Positions 46,668-55,550 of a stretch of 64,000 bases of DNA are shown here, in pieces; position 1 is the first letter of the stretch; the number at the start of each line of letters is the position of its first letter. Under the pieces are notes generated by a model. That model saw only the letters and a list, made by a program, of their open reading frames with translations, was not told the DNA's origin and searched no databases. The translations under genes were made by a program, and so were the position numbers. This DNA is from Devosia sp. SL43 (GTDB lineage Bacteria; Pseudomonadota; Alphaproteobacteria; Rhizobiales; Devosiaceae), in assembly GCF_021729885.1 (NCBI RefSeq), contig NZ_CP063401.1:2534501-2598500 (forward strand), in the 5' to 3' direction.

Positions 46668-46881
46668 AGGGGTCAGGCCTCTTTGGCATGATCCCAAAAC
46701 CTTGGGCCGCGAGAAGGAGCGGCGACATCAGGCTGAACCATGCTGGAATAACAAGCGCGCCAACTTGCCGTCAGAAGGACGGGATTGGCGCATTTGGCGC
46801 TGCCATACAGGAACAATGGGTTTTCCACAAGCGCAGGGCACGCAAGGGTGGGTTGCGACCGGCCTGAACCGGCCGCCATGG

Positions 46882-47264
46882 TTACTTCAGCGACCGCGGC
46901 AAGTCCCCCGATTGCCAGAGCCCGAGGCCAAAGCCATCCGGGTCCAGAAAGTCGCCGCTCCAGCCGCCCGGAGCCTCCGACACCGGCGTGACGATAGTGA
47001 CGCCCTGCTCAACCAGCCCGGCGACGATGTCGTCGATGCCACCCTCATCGACGGTAAAGATCAGCGCCGGCGTATTGCCGCGCACGCCATCCATTTCGAA
47101 GAAGATCAGCTCAAGTCCGCTGGCCAGCCGGCCCTGCAGCCAGAACGGTTCGGCCCCTCCTCGCGGGTCAGTTCGAGACCCATGGTCTCATTATAGAATT
47201 TCTCGGTGCGGACGATATCGCTGACATAGAAGACGACGCTGGCACTTTTTGGTTTGAAGCTCAT
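46882..47264 (-). pseudogene. VOC (glyoxalase/bleomycin-resistance fold) protein, frameshifted
   Basis: A perfect AGGAGG-type site and ATG at 47264 begin MSFKPKSASVVFYVSDIVRTEKFYNETMGLELTREEG, a VOC beta-alpha unit. The frame is lost near 47154-47160. The other frame then continues FWLQGRLASGLELIFFEMDG and TPALIFTVDEGGIDDIVAGL to a normal C terminus (FLDPDGFGLGLWQSGD). One added base in the GGGG run of the minus strand restores a full 127-aa VOC protein. This is either a recent mutation or an assembly/sequencing error. Confidence 0.82.
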
Positions 47265-47283
47265 GGAGCCCTCCTGAGTTGCT

Positions 47284-47898
47284 TTACGCTTCCAGTTGCC
47301 GTGGCACCGGCTTTTGTGAGCGCCGGACGATAAAAAGATGCCCATCCGGATCATGGCTAGCAAACACCCCGCCATCGCGCAGCAGGTGCGGCAGCAGCGC
47401 ATCGCGAATGCGGCCATAGGCCAGATCGAGATTGAGGCCCGGCAGGTCGCTGGGTAAAGCCAGTCCTGCCTGCACGATTTGGCGCTTGAGCGCCACGATG
47501 CGCTGGCGCAGGGCCGGGTCGGACAGCTTGAGCAGATAGGCGATCTCGCGCCGCCTGTGGCCGGACAGGATCAGCGCGGCGACCGCCTTGAGCGACGACG
47601 GCAGCGGCGCAACGAGCTTGGCCAGTTCGCTATCCTGCTCGGTCGGCTCTGAAGGCGACGAGGCAGCGAGCCATTGCCCGTCGCGACTGCGCCGCCGAGC
47701 CGCGCTGCGGGCAGCCATGCGCGCTTGGTTGCGTAGCGTGCCGACCAGCCAGCGGGCGTTGTCGGGGCGCTCGAAATCGGTGCGGCCGGCCAGCACCGCC
47801 GCCAGCAGGGCCTCCTGCACCATGTCTTCAGCCGCGCTCACATCCCGGCCTTCGCGGCGGGCAACGGCACAAAGCTTGGCATAATGGCTGGGACGCAT
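47284..47898 (-). CDS. ECF-like sigma-70 family RNA polymerase sigma factor
   Basis: The protein is about 204 aa. Region 2 carries AAEDMVQEALLAAVLAGRTDF (the usual AEDLVQEAL core) and DNARWLVGTLRNQARMAARS. Region 4 has a helix-turn-helix GHRRREIAYLLKLSDPALRQRIVALKRQ. A 60-aa C-terminal extension follows (HLLRDGGVFASHDPDGHLFIVRR). No anti-sigma gene is adjacent. The start is uncertain: the ATG at 47898 lacks a clear ribosome-binding site. It is downstream of two ferritin-like genes on the same strand and probably in their operon. Confidence 0.8.
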   Translation of the reverse strand: MRPSHYAKLCAVARREGRDVSAAEDMVQEALLAAVLAGRTDFERPDNARWLVGTLRNQARMAARSAARRRSRDGQWLAASSPSEPTEQDSELAKLVAPLPSSLKAVAALILSGHRRREIAYLLKLSDPALRQRIVALKRQIVQAGLALPSDLPGLNLDLAYGRIRDALLPHLLRDGGVFASHDPDGHLFIVRRSQKPVPRQLEA

Positions 47899-47985
47899 GC
47901 GCCAAATTGGCAAAGCGGGCCGACAAACGCAATCGCCGCGCTCCCGGGGGAACGCGGCGGTCGGTTTCAAGCCTGTAGGCGACTG

Positions 47986-48648
47986 TCAGGCGAGGAAGGG
48001 TGTAGCGGCAGCGAGGACTTCTTCCTTGGTCATGGGCTCGTCGAAAGCACCATCCCAGGGCTTCTTGCCACCGATCTTGCGGACGATGGCCGCGTGGCGG
48101 GCCTCGACCGAATGGATCTGCAGCGCCACCGTGAGGATGTCGTCATTGACGGCAACCACACCGGCCTGGCCCTTGTAGGCCGCGACGCCCAGATCCTCGA
48201 AGGTCTGGCTCAGCGTCAGGTAGGTGTCGAAGTTGCTCAGCGCGTCGGCATACTTGCCGCCAGCGGTGAGGTCGAGCGCCGGACGCTTGATGGCGGCCGA
48301 ACCCAGGGCCGTGGTGAGGAAGGCCACATGGGCTGCCTCATGCTTGCCGATCTGGTTGAAGATGCCGACATACTCGTCCGGGATGAGGCCAGCGGTCTCG
48401 AGGCCCGAGCGATAGAAAGCGTCCTCGATATGCTCGAGCGTCAGTGCGAAAACCAGCACATCGACGACCTCCTGCGGCAGGTCCTGGCCGAAGGCGTTCT
48501 GTGCCGTCATCGCCAGCAGCACCGGCGCCGAAGCCATAGCGCCGAGCTTGAGGGCAGACGAGCGGAAGAATTCGCGGCGGTTGGAGACCAGGATGTCCTT
48601 GATTTCGGGATCAAGGCCGGCGATCAGGTGGTTGGTTTGATTGATCAT
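47986..48648 (-). CDS. Ferritin-like domain protein with Tat-type leader (second of pair)
   Basis: The protein is 220 aa. NRREFFRSSALKLGAMASAPVLLA near residue 27 is a twin-arginine-type leader placed unusually far from the N terminus. Helices with EHIEDAFYRSGLE, GKHEAAHVAFL, FEDLGVAAYKG and SVEARHAAIVR give the paired E...ExxH metal-ligand pattern of the Ferritin_2 family. It starts at ATG 48648 behind GAGGAG and follows its paralogue by 11 bases. Confidence 0.85.
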   Translation of the reverse strand: MINQTNHLIAGLDPEIKDILVSNRREFFRSSALKLGAMASAPVLLAMTAQNAFGQDLPQEVVDVLVFALTLEHIEDAFYRSGLETAGLIPDEYVGIFNQIGKHEAAHVAFLTTALGSAAIKRPALDLTAGGKYADALSNFDTYLTLSQTFEDLGVAAYKGQAGVVAVNDDILTVALQIHSVEARHAAIVRKIGGKKPWDGAFDEPMTKEEVLAAATPFLA

Positions 48649-48659
48649 GATGGCTCTCC

Positions 48660-49319
48660 TCAAACCAGCGCGTTCGCGGTGACTTCGGTCTTGATGAATG
48701 GATCGGCTGCGGTCAGGACCGTGAGCGGATCGTTGACCACATCGAGGCCGTTTTCATCGACGACATCGTCGCCGGCAAAGGACACGCTGTTGGGGTTGAG
48801 CAAATCGCGGATGGCGGCGGCATGACGAGCCTCCACCGAGACGATACGGCCCGCTTCGGCCAGATAGGCAACGTCTTCGATGAGCTTGCCGGCGCCGTTA
48901 TAGGCCGAGACGCCAAGGTCTTCGAAGACCATCGCAGTGCCCAGTACGCTGGCACGGTCGGTGAAATCCACGGCCGAGAAATCGACTTCCAGATCGGGAA
49001 TAGCGCCATCGGCAAGCGCGCCCTTGAGGAAATCGCGGTGCTCGACCTCGTGATCGCGGATATCGGTCAGAAGCGCGGTTTCTTCGGCAGTGATACCCTC
49101 ATAAGGGCTCTCGATGACCTTGGTGTAGAAGGCCGCTTCGAGCTGCTCAAGAGCGTAGGCATAGTTGAGAATGCCGACATCGCCTTCGCCCAGATCGGCG
49201 GCGAAAGCGGCTGACATGCCGAAATTGGGCAGCCAGACACCAGAGACGGCAACGGTTGCAGCGGCAGCCCCACCCCACTTGAGCAGGCGACGTCGAGACG
49301 TATCGTGCGTGATTTCCAT
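48660..49319 (-). CDS. Ferritin-like domain protein with Tat signal (first of pair)
   Basis: The protein is 219 aa. SRRRLLKWGGAAAATVAVSG is a Tat signal. The four-helix core is seen in EQLEAAFYTKVIE, RDHEVEHRDFLKG, FEDLGVSAYNGAG and SVEARHAAAIRDLL, the same ligand pattern as its paralogue downstream. The role of periplasmic Ferritin_2 proteins is poorly known; metal binding or oxidative-stress protection is inferred. A candidate ECF promoter lies 65-91 bases upstream. Confidence 0.87.
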   Translation of the reverse strand: MEITHDTSRRRLLKWGGAAAATVAVSGVWLPNFGMSAAFAADLGEGDVGILNYAYALEQLEAAFYTKVIESPYEGITAEETALLTDIRDHEVEHRDFLKGALADGAIPDLEVDFSAVDFTDRASVLGTAMVFEDLGVSAYNGAGKLIEDVAYLAEAGRIVSVEARHAAAIRDLLNPNSVSFAGDDVVDENGLDVVNDPLTVLTAADPFIKTEVTANALV

Positions 49320-49383
49320 TTTGAAAATATCCCGTGTTGCAGGACGTACGCCCTGCGGCTTCTTGACTGACGCTTACGTTCAG

Positions 49384-49410
49384 TTACGGCCCACAACAGA
49401 AGAAGTTTCA
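49384..49410 (-). promoter_or_regulatory. Candidate ECF sigma promoter of the ferritin/sigma operon
   Basis: On the minus strand TGAAAC (49410-49405) is followed by 16 bases and CGTAA (49388-49384). This is the usual ECF layout with an AAC-containing -35 and a CGT-containing -10. It lies upstream of the ferritin-like pair whose operon also encodes a sigma factor, so autoregulation is plausible. Confidence 0.4.
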
Positions 49411-49527
49411 AAAATGTTAAGGCGATCCCGCGCATATATATTGCTGGAATACTTCAGAATATATGGAACGGTACGTGCCAATTCAACGTTTGCGCGAGCC
49501 AATTTGAAGTGACAATTGGCTGCAAGG

Positions 49528-51624
49528 CTATGAAGCCTTCTTGCGATCGACCTGCGCCTTGACGGAATCCGAGTGCAGCAGGTTGGCCAGTGCCGCCGGT
49601 GGCAAAGGTGGCGAGAACAGGAAGCCCTGGACTTCGGTGGCGCCGTGCTTCCGCACCATTTCGAGCTGTTCTTCGGTCTCGACGCCCTCGGCTGTCGTCG
49701 TCATGCCCAGGCTTTTGCCCAGTCCGATGACCGCCTGGATGATCGCCTGGCTGTCGCCCCGCGTGGTCAGGTCGCGCATGAAGGAGCGGTCGATCTTGAT
49801 CTTGTCGAAGGGGAAGCTGCGCAGATAGCTCAGCGACGAATAGCCAGTGCCGAAATCGTCCATCGAGATGCGGACACCCATGGCGCGCAGCTCGTGCAGC
49901 GCCTTGAACGTCGTCTCGTTCTCTGCCAGCAGCAGGCTTTCGGTAATTTCGAGTTCGAGCCGCGTGGCCGGCAGATGCGCATCGGCAAGTGCCGAGCGGA
50001 CCAGGGATGTTAGGTCGCGGCTTTTGAACTGGATGGGAGAGAGGTTGACGGCAACGCGGACATCGCCCGGCCAGGTGGCGCAGGTCTTGAGCGCTTCGCG
50101 CAGCACCCACTCGCCGATAGCGACAATCAGGCCGGTCTCTTCGGCGATCGGGATGAACTCGACCGGCGAAATCGTCCTGCCGTCATGGTCCCAGCGCAGC
50201 AAGGCCTCGACGCAGGTGACGCGGTTTTCGGCCAGTCCCAGCAGCGGCTGGAAGACGAGCCGCAACTCTTCGCGCTGCAGCGCCAGCCGTAGGCCCGCTT
50301 CGATCGAGCGGCGCTGCTGCAGCTCGGCATCCATGCCGGTTTCGAAGAAGTGGTAGGTCGAGCGCCCCTCGCTCTTGGCCTTGTAGAGCGCCAGATCGGC
50401 ATTCTTGACCAGCGTGTCGGTCTTGACGCCGTCGCCCGGCCCCACGGCAATGCCGACGCTGGCGCCGATCTCGATCTGCTGTCCACCGATGATCATCGGG
50501 GCGCCAATCGACTTGATGATGCGATCAGCTACCTTGGCAGCATCGGAGACATGCTCGATCGGCCGCATCAGCAGGGCGAATTCGTCGCCACCCAGCCGCG
50601 CCAGGACGTCGGTCTCGCGCGTCGTGCCCCAGAGCCGCGCCGAGGCCTGCTTGATCACTTCGTCGCCTACGGCGTGGCCCAGCGTGTCGTTGACTGCCTT
50701 GAAGTGATCGAGGTCGATATAGAGCACGGCGGCCATTTCGCCGCGGCTCAGGCCCGCCTCGGTCTTGGCCATCTGTTCGAGGAATTCGATGCGGTTGGGC
50801 AGGTCCGTCAGCGCATCATGCCGCGCCAGGTGGCGGATGCGCGCCTCGTTCTGCTTCTGCTCGGTAATGTCCTCATGCGTCGACACCCAGCCACCATCCT
50901 TCATCGGATGGTGCTGCATCATGATGGTGCGGCCGTTGAGCTCGTGGACATTCTTGCCATATTCGCGGCGGGCGATGACATCGCGGCGCCAGGCGATATA
51001 TTCCTCGCGGGTGCCGCCGGCACTCATGCCCATGTCGAACAGGTGGCTGAGGATGTCTTCTAGCTGGGTCCCCGGCTTGATCAGCCGTTCGGGCAGATTG
51101 TAGATGCGCGCATAGGGCTCGTTGCAGATGATCAGCCGCCCCTTGGCGTCCATCATGCACAGACCCTGCGAGATGTTGTTCACCGCCGCATCAAGGCGAA
51201 TATTCTGCCGTTCGAGCTCTAGCTTGCGCTTCTGCACCACTTCGGTGCGGGCGATCTCGTCGGTGATGTCCTCATGCGTCACCACCCAACCCAGAGCCGG
51301 CGAGAAGACATGCGCCGTCTCGATGGTGCGCCCGCCATGCACCACTTCCTGGTTCTTGGTGCGGGCGCCGCTCCTGTTGGCCAGCAATTGACTGGAATAG
51401 GCCTCGTAGAATTCGTCGGGACTCTGGCCGGGATGGTTGCCGAGCTGGGCGCTGAGCTGCACCACTTCTTCAAGGCTCATGCCGCGATAGATAGCCTCGG
51501 CAGCAAAGCCGTAAAGGTCGCGATAATGCTTGTTCCACATCACCAGGCGGAACTGTGGCGACCAGACGCAGAAGCCATAGGGAATGTTCTCGAGCGCAGC
51601 GTCGAGCAGCAAGGCCTCAGCCAT
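49528..51624 (-). CDS. PAS-PAS-GGDEF-EAL c-di-GMP signalling protein
   Basis: The protein is about 698 aa and cytoplasmic. Two PAS-7-type sensor domains (about 10-125, ALENIPYGFCVWSPQ; and about 145-255, NNISQGLCMMDAKG) precede a GGDEF domain with intact GGDEF (345-349) and a classical RETD inhibitory site five residues before it (336-339). The EAL domain has EALLRW, DDFGTGYSS and TTAEGVE. Both activities look possible. The ATG at 51624 is used; a TTG at 51678 would add 18 residues. A TTAA-N7-TTAA site lies 95-110 bases upstream. Confidence 0.92.
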   Translation of the reverse strand: MAEALLLDAALENIPYGFCVWSPQFRLVMWNKHYRDLYGFAAEAIYRGMSLEEVVQLSAQLGNHPGQSPDEFYEAYSSQLLANRSGARTKNQEVVHGGRTIETAHVFSPALGWVVTHEDITDEIARTEVVQKRKLELERQNIRLDAAVNNISQGLCMMDAKGRLIICNEPYARIYNLPERLIKPGTQLEDILSHLFDMGMSAGGTREEYIAWRRDVIARREYGKNVHELNGRTIMMQHHPMKDGGWVSTHEDITEQKQNEARIRHLARHDALTDLPNRIEFLEQMAKTEAGLSRGEMAAVLYIDLDHFKAVNDTLGHAVGDEVIKQASARLWGTTRETDVLARLGGDEFALLMRPIEHVSDAAKVADRIIKSIGAPMIIGGQQIEIGASVGIAVGPGDGVKTDTLVKNADLALYKAKSEGRSTYHFFETGMDAELQQRRSIEAGLRLALQREELRLVFQPLLGLAENRVTCVEALLRWDHDGRTISPVEFIPIAEETGLIVAIGEWVLREALKTCATWPGDVRVAVNLSPIQFKSRDLTSLVRSALADAHLPATRLELEITESLLLAENETTFKALHELRAMGVRISMDDFGTGYSSLSYLRSFPFDKIKIDRSFMRDLTTRGDSQAIIQAVIGLGKSLGMTTTAEGVETEEQLEMVRKHGATEVQGFLFSPPLPPAALANLLHSDSVKAQVDRKKAS

Positions 51625-51718
51625 TTCGCTCAAGCTGCCAGCGTCTTCTGCTCGCACTCGTCGATTCCCCAATATCAATGCTTCTGCATGACGCTTTGGG
51701 AAAGCTAGTTCGTTCCGC

Positions 51719-51734
51719 TTAACGAGCGATTAAG
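51719..51734 (-). promoter_or_regulatory. CtrA-type site upstream of the PAS-GGDEF-EAL gene
   Basis: TTAA at 51719-51722, seven bases, TTAA at 51730-51733, then G. On the minus strand it reads CTTAA-TCGCTCG-TTAAG, a palindromic TTAA-N7-TTAA site that lacks the final C of the best CtrA boxes. It is 40-55 bases from the TTG and about 95 from the ATG start. Confidence 0.45.
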
Positions 51735-51783
51735 TTCTGGGCGTCAATCCCGCCAATGTGATCGGCGGGCTTGATCGTTTCGA

Positions 51784-53007
51784 TCAGCGACCGGCCTTCT
51801 TGTTGCGGGCAGCATAGGTCTTGAGGCGCAGACCGTTGAGGCGGATGAAGCCCTCGGCATCCTTGTGGTCATAGGCCACGGCGCCTTCTTCGAAGGTGAC
51901 GAGGTCCATGTTGTAGAGAGAATAGGGCGAGGTACGGGCGATGACACTGGCCGAGCCCTTGTAGAGCTTGATGGTCACTTCGCCGGTGACGAAGGCCTGG
52001 CTCTTGTCGATCAGCGCCTGCAGCATCTCGCGCTCGGGGGCAAACCAGAAGCCGTTATAGATCAGCTCGGCATATTTGGGCATCAGCTCATCCTTGAGAT
52101 GCGCCTCGCCACGATCGAGCGTGATCGATTCGATGCCGCGATGCGCCACCAACATGATCGTGCCGCCGGGGGTCTCGTAGAGCCCGCGCGACTTCATGCC
52201 GACAAAGCGGTTCTCGACCAGATCGAGCCGGCCCACGCCATGCTTGCCGCCCAGTTCGTTGAGCTTGGTAAGAAGGTTAGCCGGGCTGAGCTTGACGCCA
52301 TTGACCGAAACCGGATCGCCCGTCTCAAAGCCGATAGTGATGATCTCGGCCTGGTCAGGCGCCTTTTCCGGATCGACGGTGCGCTGGGCCACATAATCGG
52401 GCGCGGGCACCGCCGGATCTTCCAGCACCATGCCTTCGGATGAGGTATGCAGCAGGTTGGCGTCGACCGAGAACGGGGCCTCGCCACGCTTGTCCTTGGC
52501 AATCGGGATCTGGTTGCGCTCGGCATATTCGAGCAGCTGGGTGCGGCTGCGCAGGTCCCACTCGCGCCACGGCGCAATCACTTTGATCGCGGGATCGAGC
52601 GCATTGGCGGTCAGTTCGAACCGTACCTGATCGTTACCCTTGCCGGTGGCGCCATGCGAAATGGCATCGGCACCGGTTTCCTGGGCGATTTCGACCAGGC
52701 GCTTGGCGATCAGCGGGCGGGCGATGGAGGTGCCCAGCAGATAGACACCCTCATAGACCGCATTGGCGCGGAACATCGGGAACACGAAATCCCGCACGAA
52801 TTCCTCGCGAAGGTCTTCGATGCGGATATCCTTGATGCCGAACATCTCGGCCTTCTTGCGTGCCGGCTCGAGCTCCTCGCCCTGGCCGAGATCAGCGGTG
52901 AAGGTCACCACCTCGCAATTGTAGGTCTCCTGCAGCCATTTGAGGATGATGGAGGTATCGAGCCCGCCCGAATAGGCCAGCACGACTTTCTTGATTGGGT
53001 TCGCCAT
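51784..53007 (-). CDS. argG: Argininosuccinate synthase
   Basis: ArgG joins citrulline and aspartate with ATP in arginine synthesis. It is 407 aa. The PP-loop [15 protein letters not shown] is at the N terminus; [15 protein letters not shown] and [17 protein letters not shown] are substrate-site blocks. The ATG at 53007 is set about 9 bases after GGAG, better than the ATG two codons upstream. It diverges from the Lrp-type regulator; a palindrome lies between them. Confidence 0.97.
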   Translation of the reverse strand: MANPIKKVVLAYSGGLDTSIILKWLQETYNCEVVTFTADLGQGEELEPARKKAEMFGIKDIRIEDLREEFVRDFVFPMFRANAVYEGVYLLGTSIARPLIAKRLVEIAQETGADAISHGATGKGNDQVRFELTANALDPAIKVIAPWREWDLRSRTQLLEYAERNQIPIAKDKRGEAPFSVDANLLHTSSEGMVLEDPAVPAPDYVAQRTVDPEKAPDQAEIITIGFETGDPVSVNGVKLSPANLLTKLNELGGKHGVGRLDLVENRFVGMKSRGLYETPGGTIMLVAHRGIESITLDRGEAHLKDELMPKYAELIYNGFWFAPEREMLQALIDKSQAFVTGEVTIKLYKGSASVIARTSPYSLYNMDLVTFEEGAVAYDHKDAEGFIRLNGLRLKTYAARNKKAGR

Positions 53008-53093
53008 TGGCATCCGCTCCAGTTCTAGTTAGTGACAGGATAGACCAGCCGTTGCGCAATGAACTTGCGATTATCGCAGGATTGGCGCACATT

Positions 53094-53110
53094 TTGGCAC
53101 ATTCTGCCAA
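53094..53110. promoter_or_regulatory. Palindromic operator candidate between argG and the Lrp-type gene
   Basis: TTGGCA (53094-53099), CATTC, TGCCAA (53105-53110): a perfect 6-5-6 inverted repeat, 25 bases before the regulator's ATG and 87 bases from argG's. A half-like TTGGCG lies just before it at 53082. The position suits autoregulation by the adjacent Lrp/AsnC protein and possibly control of argG. Confidence 0.5.
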
Positions 53111-53134
53111 CTATTGAAGTCCAAGCAGCCGCAA

Positions 53135-53602
53135 ATGCCAGAACAGCTTGACGCTATCGACCGCCGCATCCTCCGAGCATTGCAGCGCAATGCCCGCATC
53201 TCCAATGTCGAGCTGGCCAACGAGGTGGGCCTGTCGCCCTCACCCTGCCTGCGCCGGGTCAAGCTGCTCGAGGACCGGGGCATCATTGACCAGTACACCG
53301 CCATTCTCAATGGCCCGGCGATCGGCCTCGGGCTCACCGTCTTCGCCCGCATCTGGTTCAAGACGCAGGGGGCTGAGACGACCAACCAGTTTGCCGAGAC
53401 GGTGCGCAAATTCCCTGAGGTCGCCGAGTGCTACCTCACCACCGGGGAATGCGATGCGATCATGCGTATCGTCACCGCAGACCTGCACGCCTATTGGCGG
53501 TTCCAGTCGGACTACCTGATGCGCATTCCCAGCGTGCAGAGCATCAAGACCGACGTGCCGATGGAGACGATCAAGCGCGGATTCGAGCTGCCTTTGGCCT
53601 AG
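53135..53602 (+). CDS. Lrp/AsnC family transcriptional regulator
   Basis: The protein is 155 aa. The N-terminal winged helix-turn-helix LDAIDRRILRALQRNARISNVELANEVGLSPSPCLRRVKLLEDRGII is diagnostic, followed by an AsnC-type ligand domain (FAETVRKFPEVAECYLTTGECDAIMRIV). It resembles regulators that control amino-acid export. A LysE-family exporter follows on the same strand after 51 bases, and argG diverges upstream. The ATG at 53135 is preferred to an upstream TTG. Confidence 0.93.
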   Translation: MPEQLDAIDRRILRALQRNARISNVELANEVGLSPSPCLRRVKLLEDRGIIDQYTAILNGPAIGLGLTVFARIWFKTQGAETTNQFAETVRKFPEVAECYLTTGECDAIMRIVTADLHAYWRFQSDYLMRIPSVQSIKTDVPMETIKRGFELPLA

Positions 53603-53653
53603 CTACTCTCCTCAGCTTTGGTAGAAGGGTGTACCACCCAGCGGAACGCGCCC

Positions 53654-54301
53654 ATGCCCGCCTTCATCCCCGACCTGTCCGTCATCCTCGCCTTTGCCCT
53701 GGCCACCGTCGTCCTCGCCATCACGCCAGGACCTGACATGGCGCTGCAGATGTCCCGCGCCATCAACTATGGCCGCGCCCATGGGCTGGCTGCGATGTTT
53801 GGTGCCATGGCCGGTATTCTGGTCCACACCATGCTGGTGGCCTTCGGCGTCTCGATCCTCATCATCGCCGCGCCGCCGCTCTTCCTGGCGCTCAAGATCG
53901 CTGGCGCCGTCTATCTGCTCTATCTGGCCTATCAGGCGGTGTTCCATGGCGGGGGCCTGCGCCTCGCCGAAGCGGCCAAGAAGCCACCGACCGTGCGGCA
54001 GAGCGTTGCCACCGGCATCGGCATCAACCTGCTCAATCCCAAAGTGGTGCTGTTCTTCGTCACCTTCCTGCCCCAGTTCGTCGACGCGCATGATCCCGGT
54101 GCCACCGGCAAGCTGATCTTCCTCGGCCTCGAATTCGTGGCCCTGTCGATCCCGCTCGGCATCGTCACGGTGCTGCTGGCCGAAAGGCTCGCCGCCGCCT
54201 TCCGCTCCAGCAAATGGGTCGAACGCGCCCTCAACTGGAGCTTCGCGGCGATCTTCACCGCCTTCGCTGCCACCATTCTCACCGCACAAGCGCGCCACTG
54301 A
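53654..54301 (+). CDS. LysE/RhtB family translocator
   Basis: The protein is 215 aa with six helices. AITPGPDMALQMSRAINYGRAHGLAAMFGAMAGI is the family signature at the N terminus, and GINLLNPKVVLFFVTFLPQF the second conserved block. It probably exports an amino acid or homoserine-like compound and is probably regulated by the Lrp-type gene just upstream. The ATG at 53654 gives the normal length. It overlaps rlmJ by one base (TGATG). Confidence 0.92.
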   Translation: MPAFIPDLSVILAFALATVVLAITPGPDMALQMSRAINYGRAHGLAAMFGAMAGILVHTMLVAFGVSILIIAAPPLFLALKIAGAVYLLYLAYQAVFHGGGLRLAEAAKKPPTVRQSVATGIGINLLNPKVVLFFVTFLPQFVDAHDPGATGKLIFLGLEFVALSIPLGIVTVLLAERLAAAFRSSKWVERALNWSFAAIFTAFAATILTAQARH

Positions 54302-55149
54302 TGAACTATCGCCACGCCTTCCACGCCGGCAATTTCGCCGATGTGGTCAAGCATCTGATCCTCGTCCGCATCCTCGACTACCTCAAGCGTAAGGATACCG
54401 CCTTCCGCGTGCTCGATACCCATGCCGGCGTAGGGCTCTATGACCTGCAAGGCGACGAGGCCGGACGCACTGGCGAATGGGTCGATGGCATCGGCCGGCT
54501 CATCGAACAGGGACTGACCGGTCCCGCCGCAACGCTGGCCGCGCCCTATCTCGATGCGATCAGCGCACAAAATCGCGAAGGCGGCCTGCGCTTCTATCCC
54601 GGCTCGCCCCTGATCGTCAGGCACCTGCTGCGCGAACAGGACCGCCTCTTCGCCCTCGAACTGCATCCTGACGATGCGGAAGCCCTGCGCGAAAACTTCG
54701 CTGGCGACATCCAGGTCCGCACCACTCATCTCGACGGCTGGGCCGCTCTGGGCACCCATCTACCGCCCAAGGAAAAGCGCGGCCTCGTCCTGATCGATCC
54801 GCCCTTCGAGAAAGCCGGCGAGTTCGACCGCATGGTGGCGGGCCTGATCAAGGCCCACCAGCGCTGGCCCGGCGGGATCTATGCCTTCTGGTATCCGGTC
54901 AAGGACCCACACGAGATATCGGAATTCATCGACAGCCTCGAACGGACAGGCATCCGCAAGATCCTGCGCATCGAACTGAATGTGCGCCCGTTCTCAACCC
55001 CACCACGCCTGCACGGCACAGGGATGATCGTGGTCAATCCGCCGTATACGCTCGAAGCGGAGCTCAAGTTGTTGCTGCCGGAATTGGCGAGGCTGTTGGG
55101 CGAGGACGGCAAGGGCAGGGTGCGGATGGAATGGGTGGCGGGGGAGTAG
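54301..55149 (+). CDS. rlmJ: 23S rRNA (adenine(2030)-N6)-methyltransferase RlmJ
   Basis: The protein is 282 aa. NYRHAFHAGNFADVVKHLIL opens the protein as in all RlmJ proteins, VLDTHAGVGLYDL is the SAM-binding loop, and LVLIDPPFEKAGEF holds the DPPF catalytic motif. It starts on the last base of the lysE stop codon, so the two are translationally linked. Confidence 0.95.
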   Translation: MNYRHAFHAGNFADVVKHLILVRILDYLKRKDTAFRVLDTHAGVGLYDLQGDEAGRTGEWVDGIGRLIEQGLTGPAATLAAPYLDAISAQNREGGLRFYPGSPLIVRHLLREQDRLFALELHPDDAEALRENFAGDIQVRTTHLDGWAALGTHLPPKEKRGLVLIDPPFEKAGEFDRMVAGLIKAHQRWPGGIYAFWYPVKDPHEISEFIDSLERTGIRKILRIELNVRPFSTPPRLHGTGMIVVNPPYTLEAELKLLLPELARLLGEDGKGRVRMEWVAGE

Positions 55150-55151
55150 CG

Positions 55152-55550
55152 CTACGACAAAGTTTCGAAGAACCTCAAGAGGTAGCCATCCGGGTCGGTG
55201 ACGCAGAACTGACGCTGCGCAACGTCGCCGGCCAACGTGCTGTAGGTCTTCGTTTCCAGCGGCAGGAAAGGCGCGATGCCGGCGACAGCTAGCCGATCGA
55301 GAATCGGTGCCACAGCATCAACCTCGATCTGAAAGTTGACGCCACGACCAAAGGGCCGTTCCAGCGGAGCAGTGATCCATTCGCGGCCGGTGCCGAGTTG
55401 GTCGAGCATCAGCTCTGCGGCTCCCAGTTCCAGATACGCAAAGCCCTCTTCCGGACGCTCATAGCGCAGCGCAAAGCCAATGATGTCGCAATAGAACCGG
55501 CGACTGACCGTCATGTCGGAGACGGAAAGCTCGGGAACCAGGGCGGCCAT
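55152..55550 (-). CDS. VOC family (bleomycin-resistance-like) protein
   Basis: The protein is 132 aa. PELSVSDMTVSRRFYCDIIGFALRYERPEEGFAYLELG and CVTDPDGYLLRFFE show the paired VOC modules and are close to the bleomycin-binding dimeric proteins. The ATG at 55550 overlaps the rlmN stop (ATGA). It converges with rlmJ. The ligand is unknown. Confidence 0.88.
   Translation of the reverse strand: MAALVPELSVSDMTVSRRFYCDIIGFALRYERPEEGFAYLELGAAELMLDQLGTGREWITAPLERPFGRGVNFQIEVDAVAPILDRLAVAGIAPFLPLETKTYSTLAGDVAQRQFCVTDPDGYLLRFFETLS

Noticed and set aside
44784..46691. 635-codon open frame opposite typA
   Set aside because: Antisense artefact with repetitive His/Asp/Gly content; typA motifs are complete on the minus strand.
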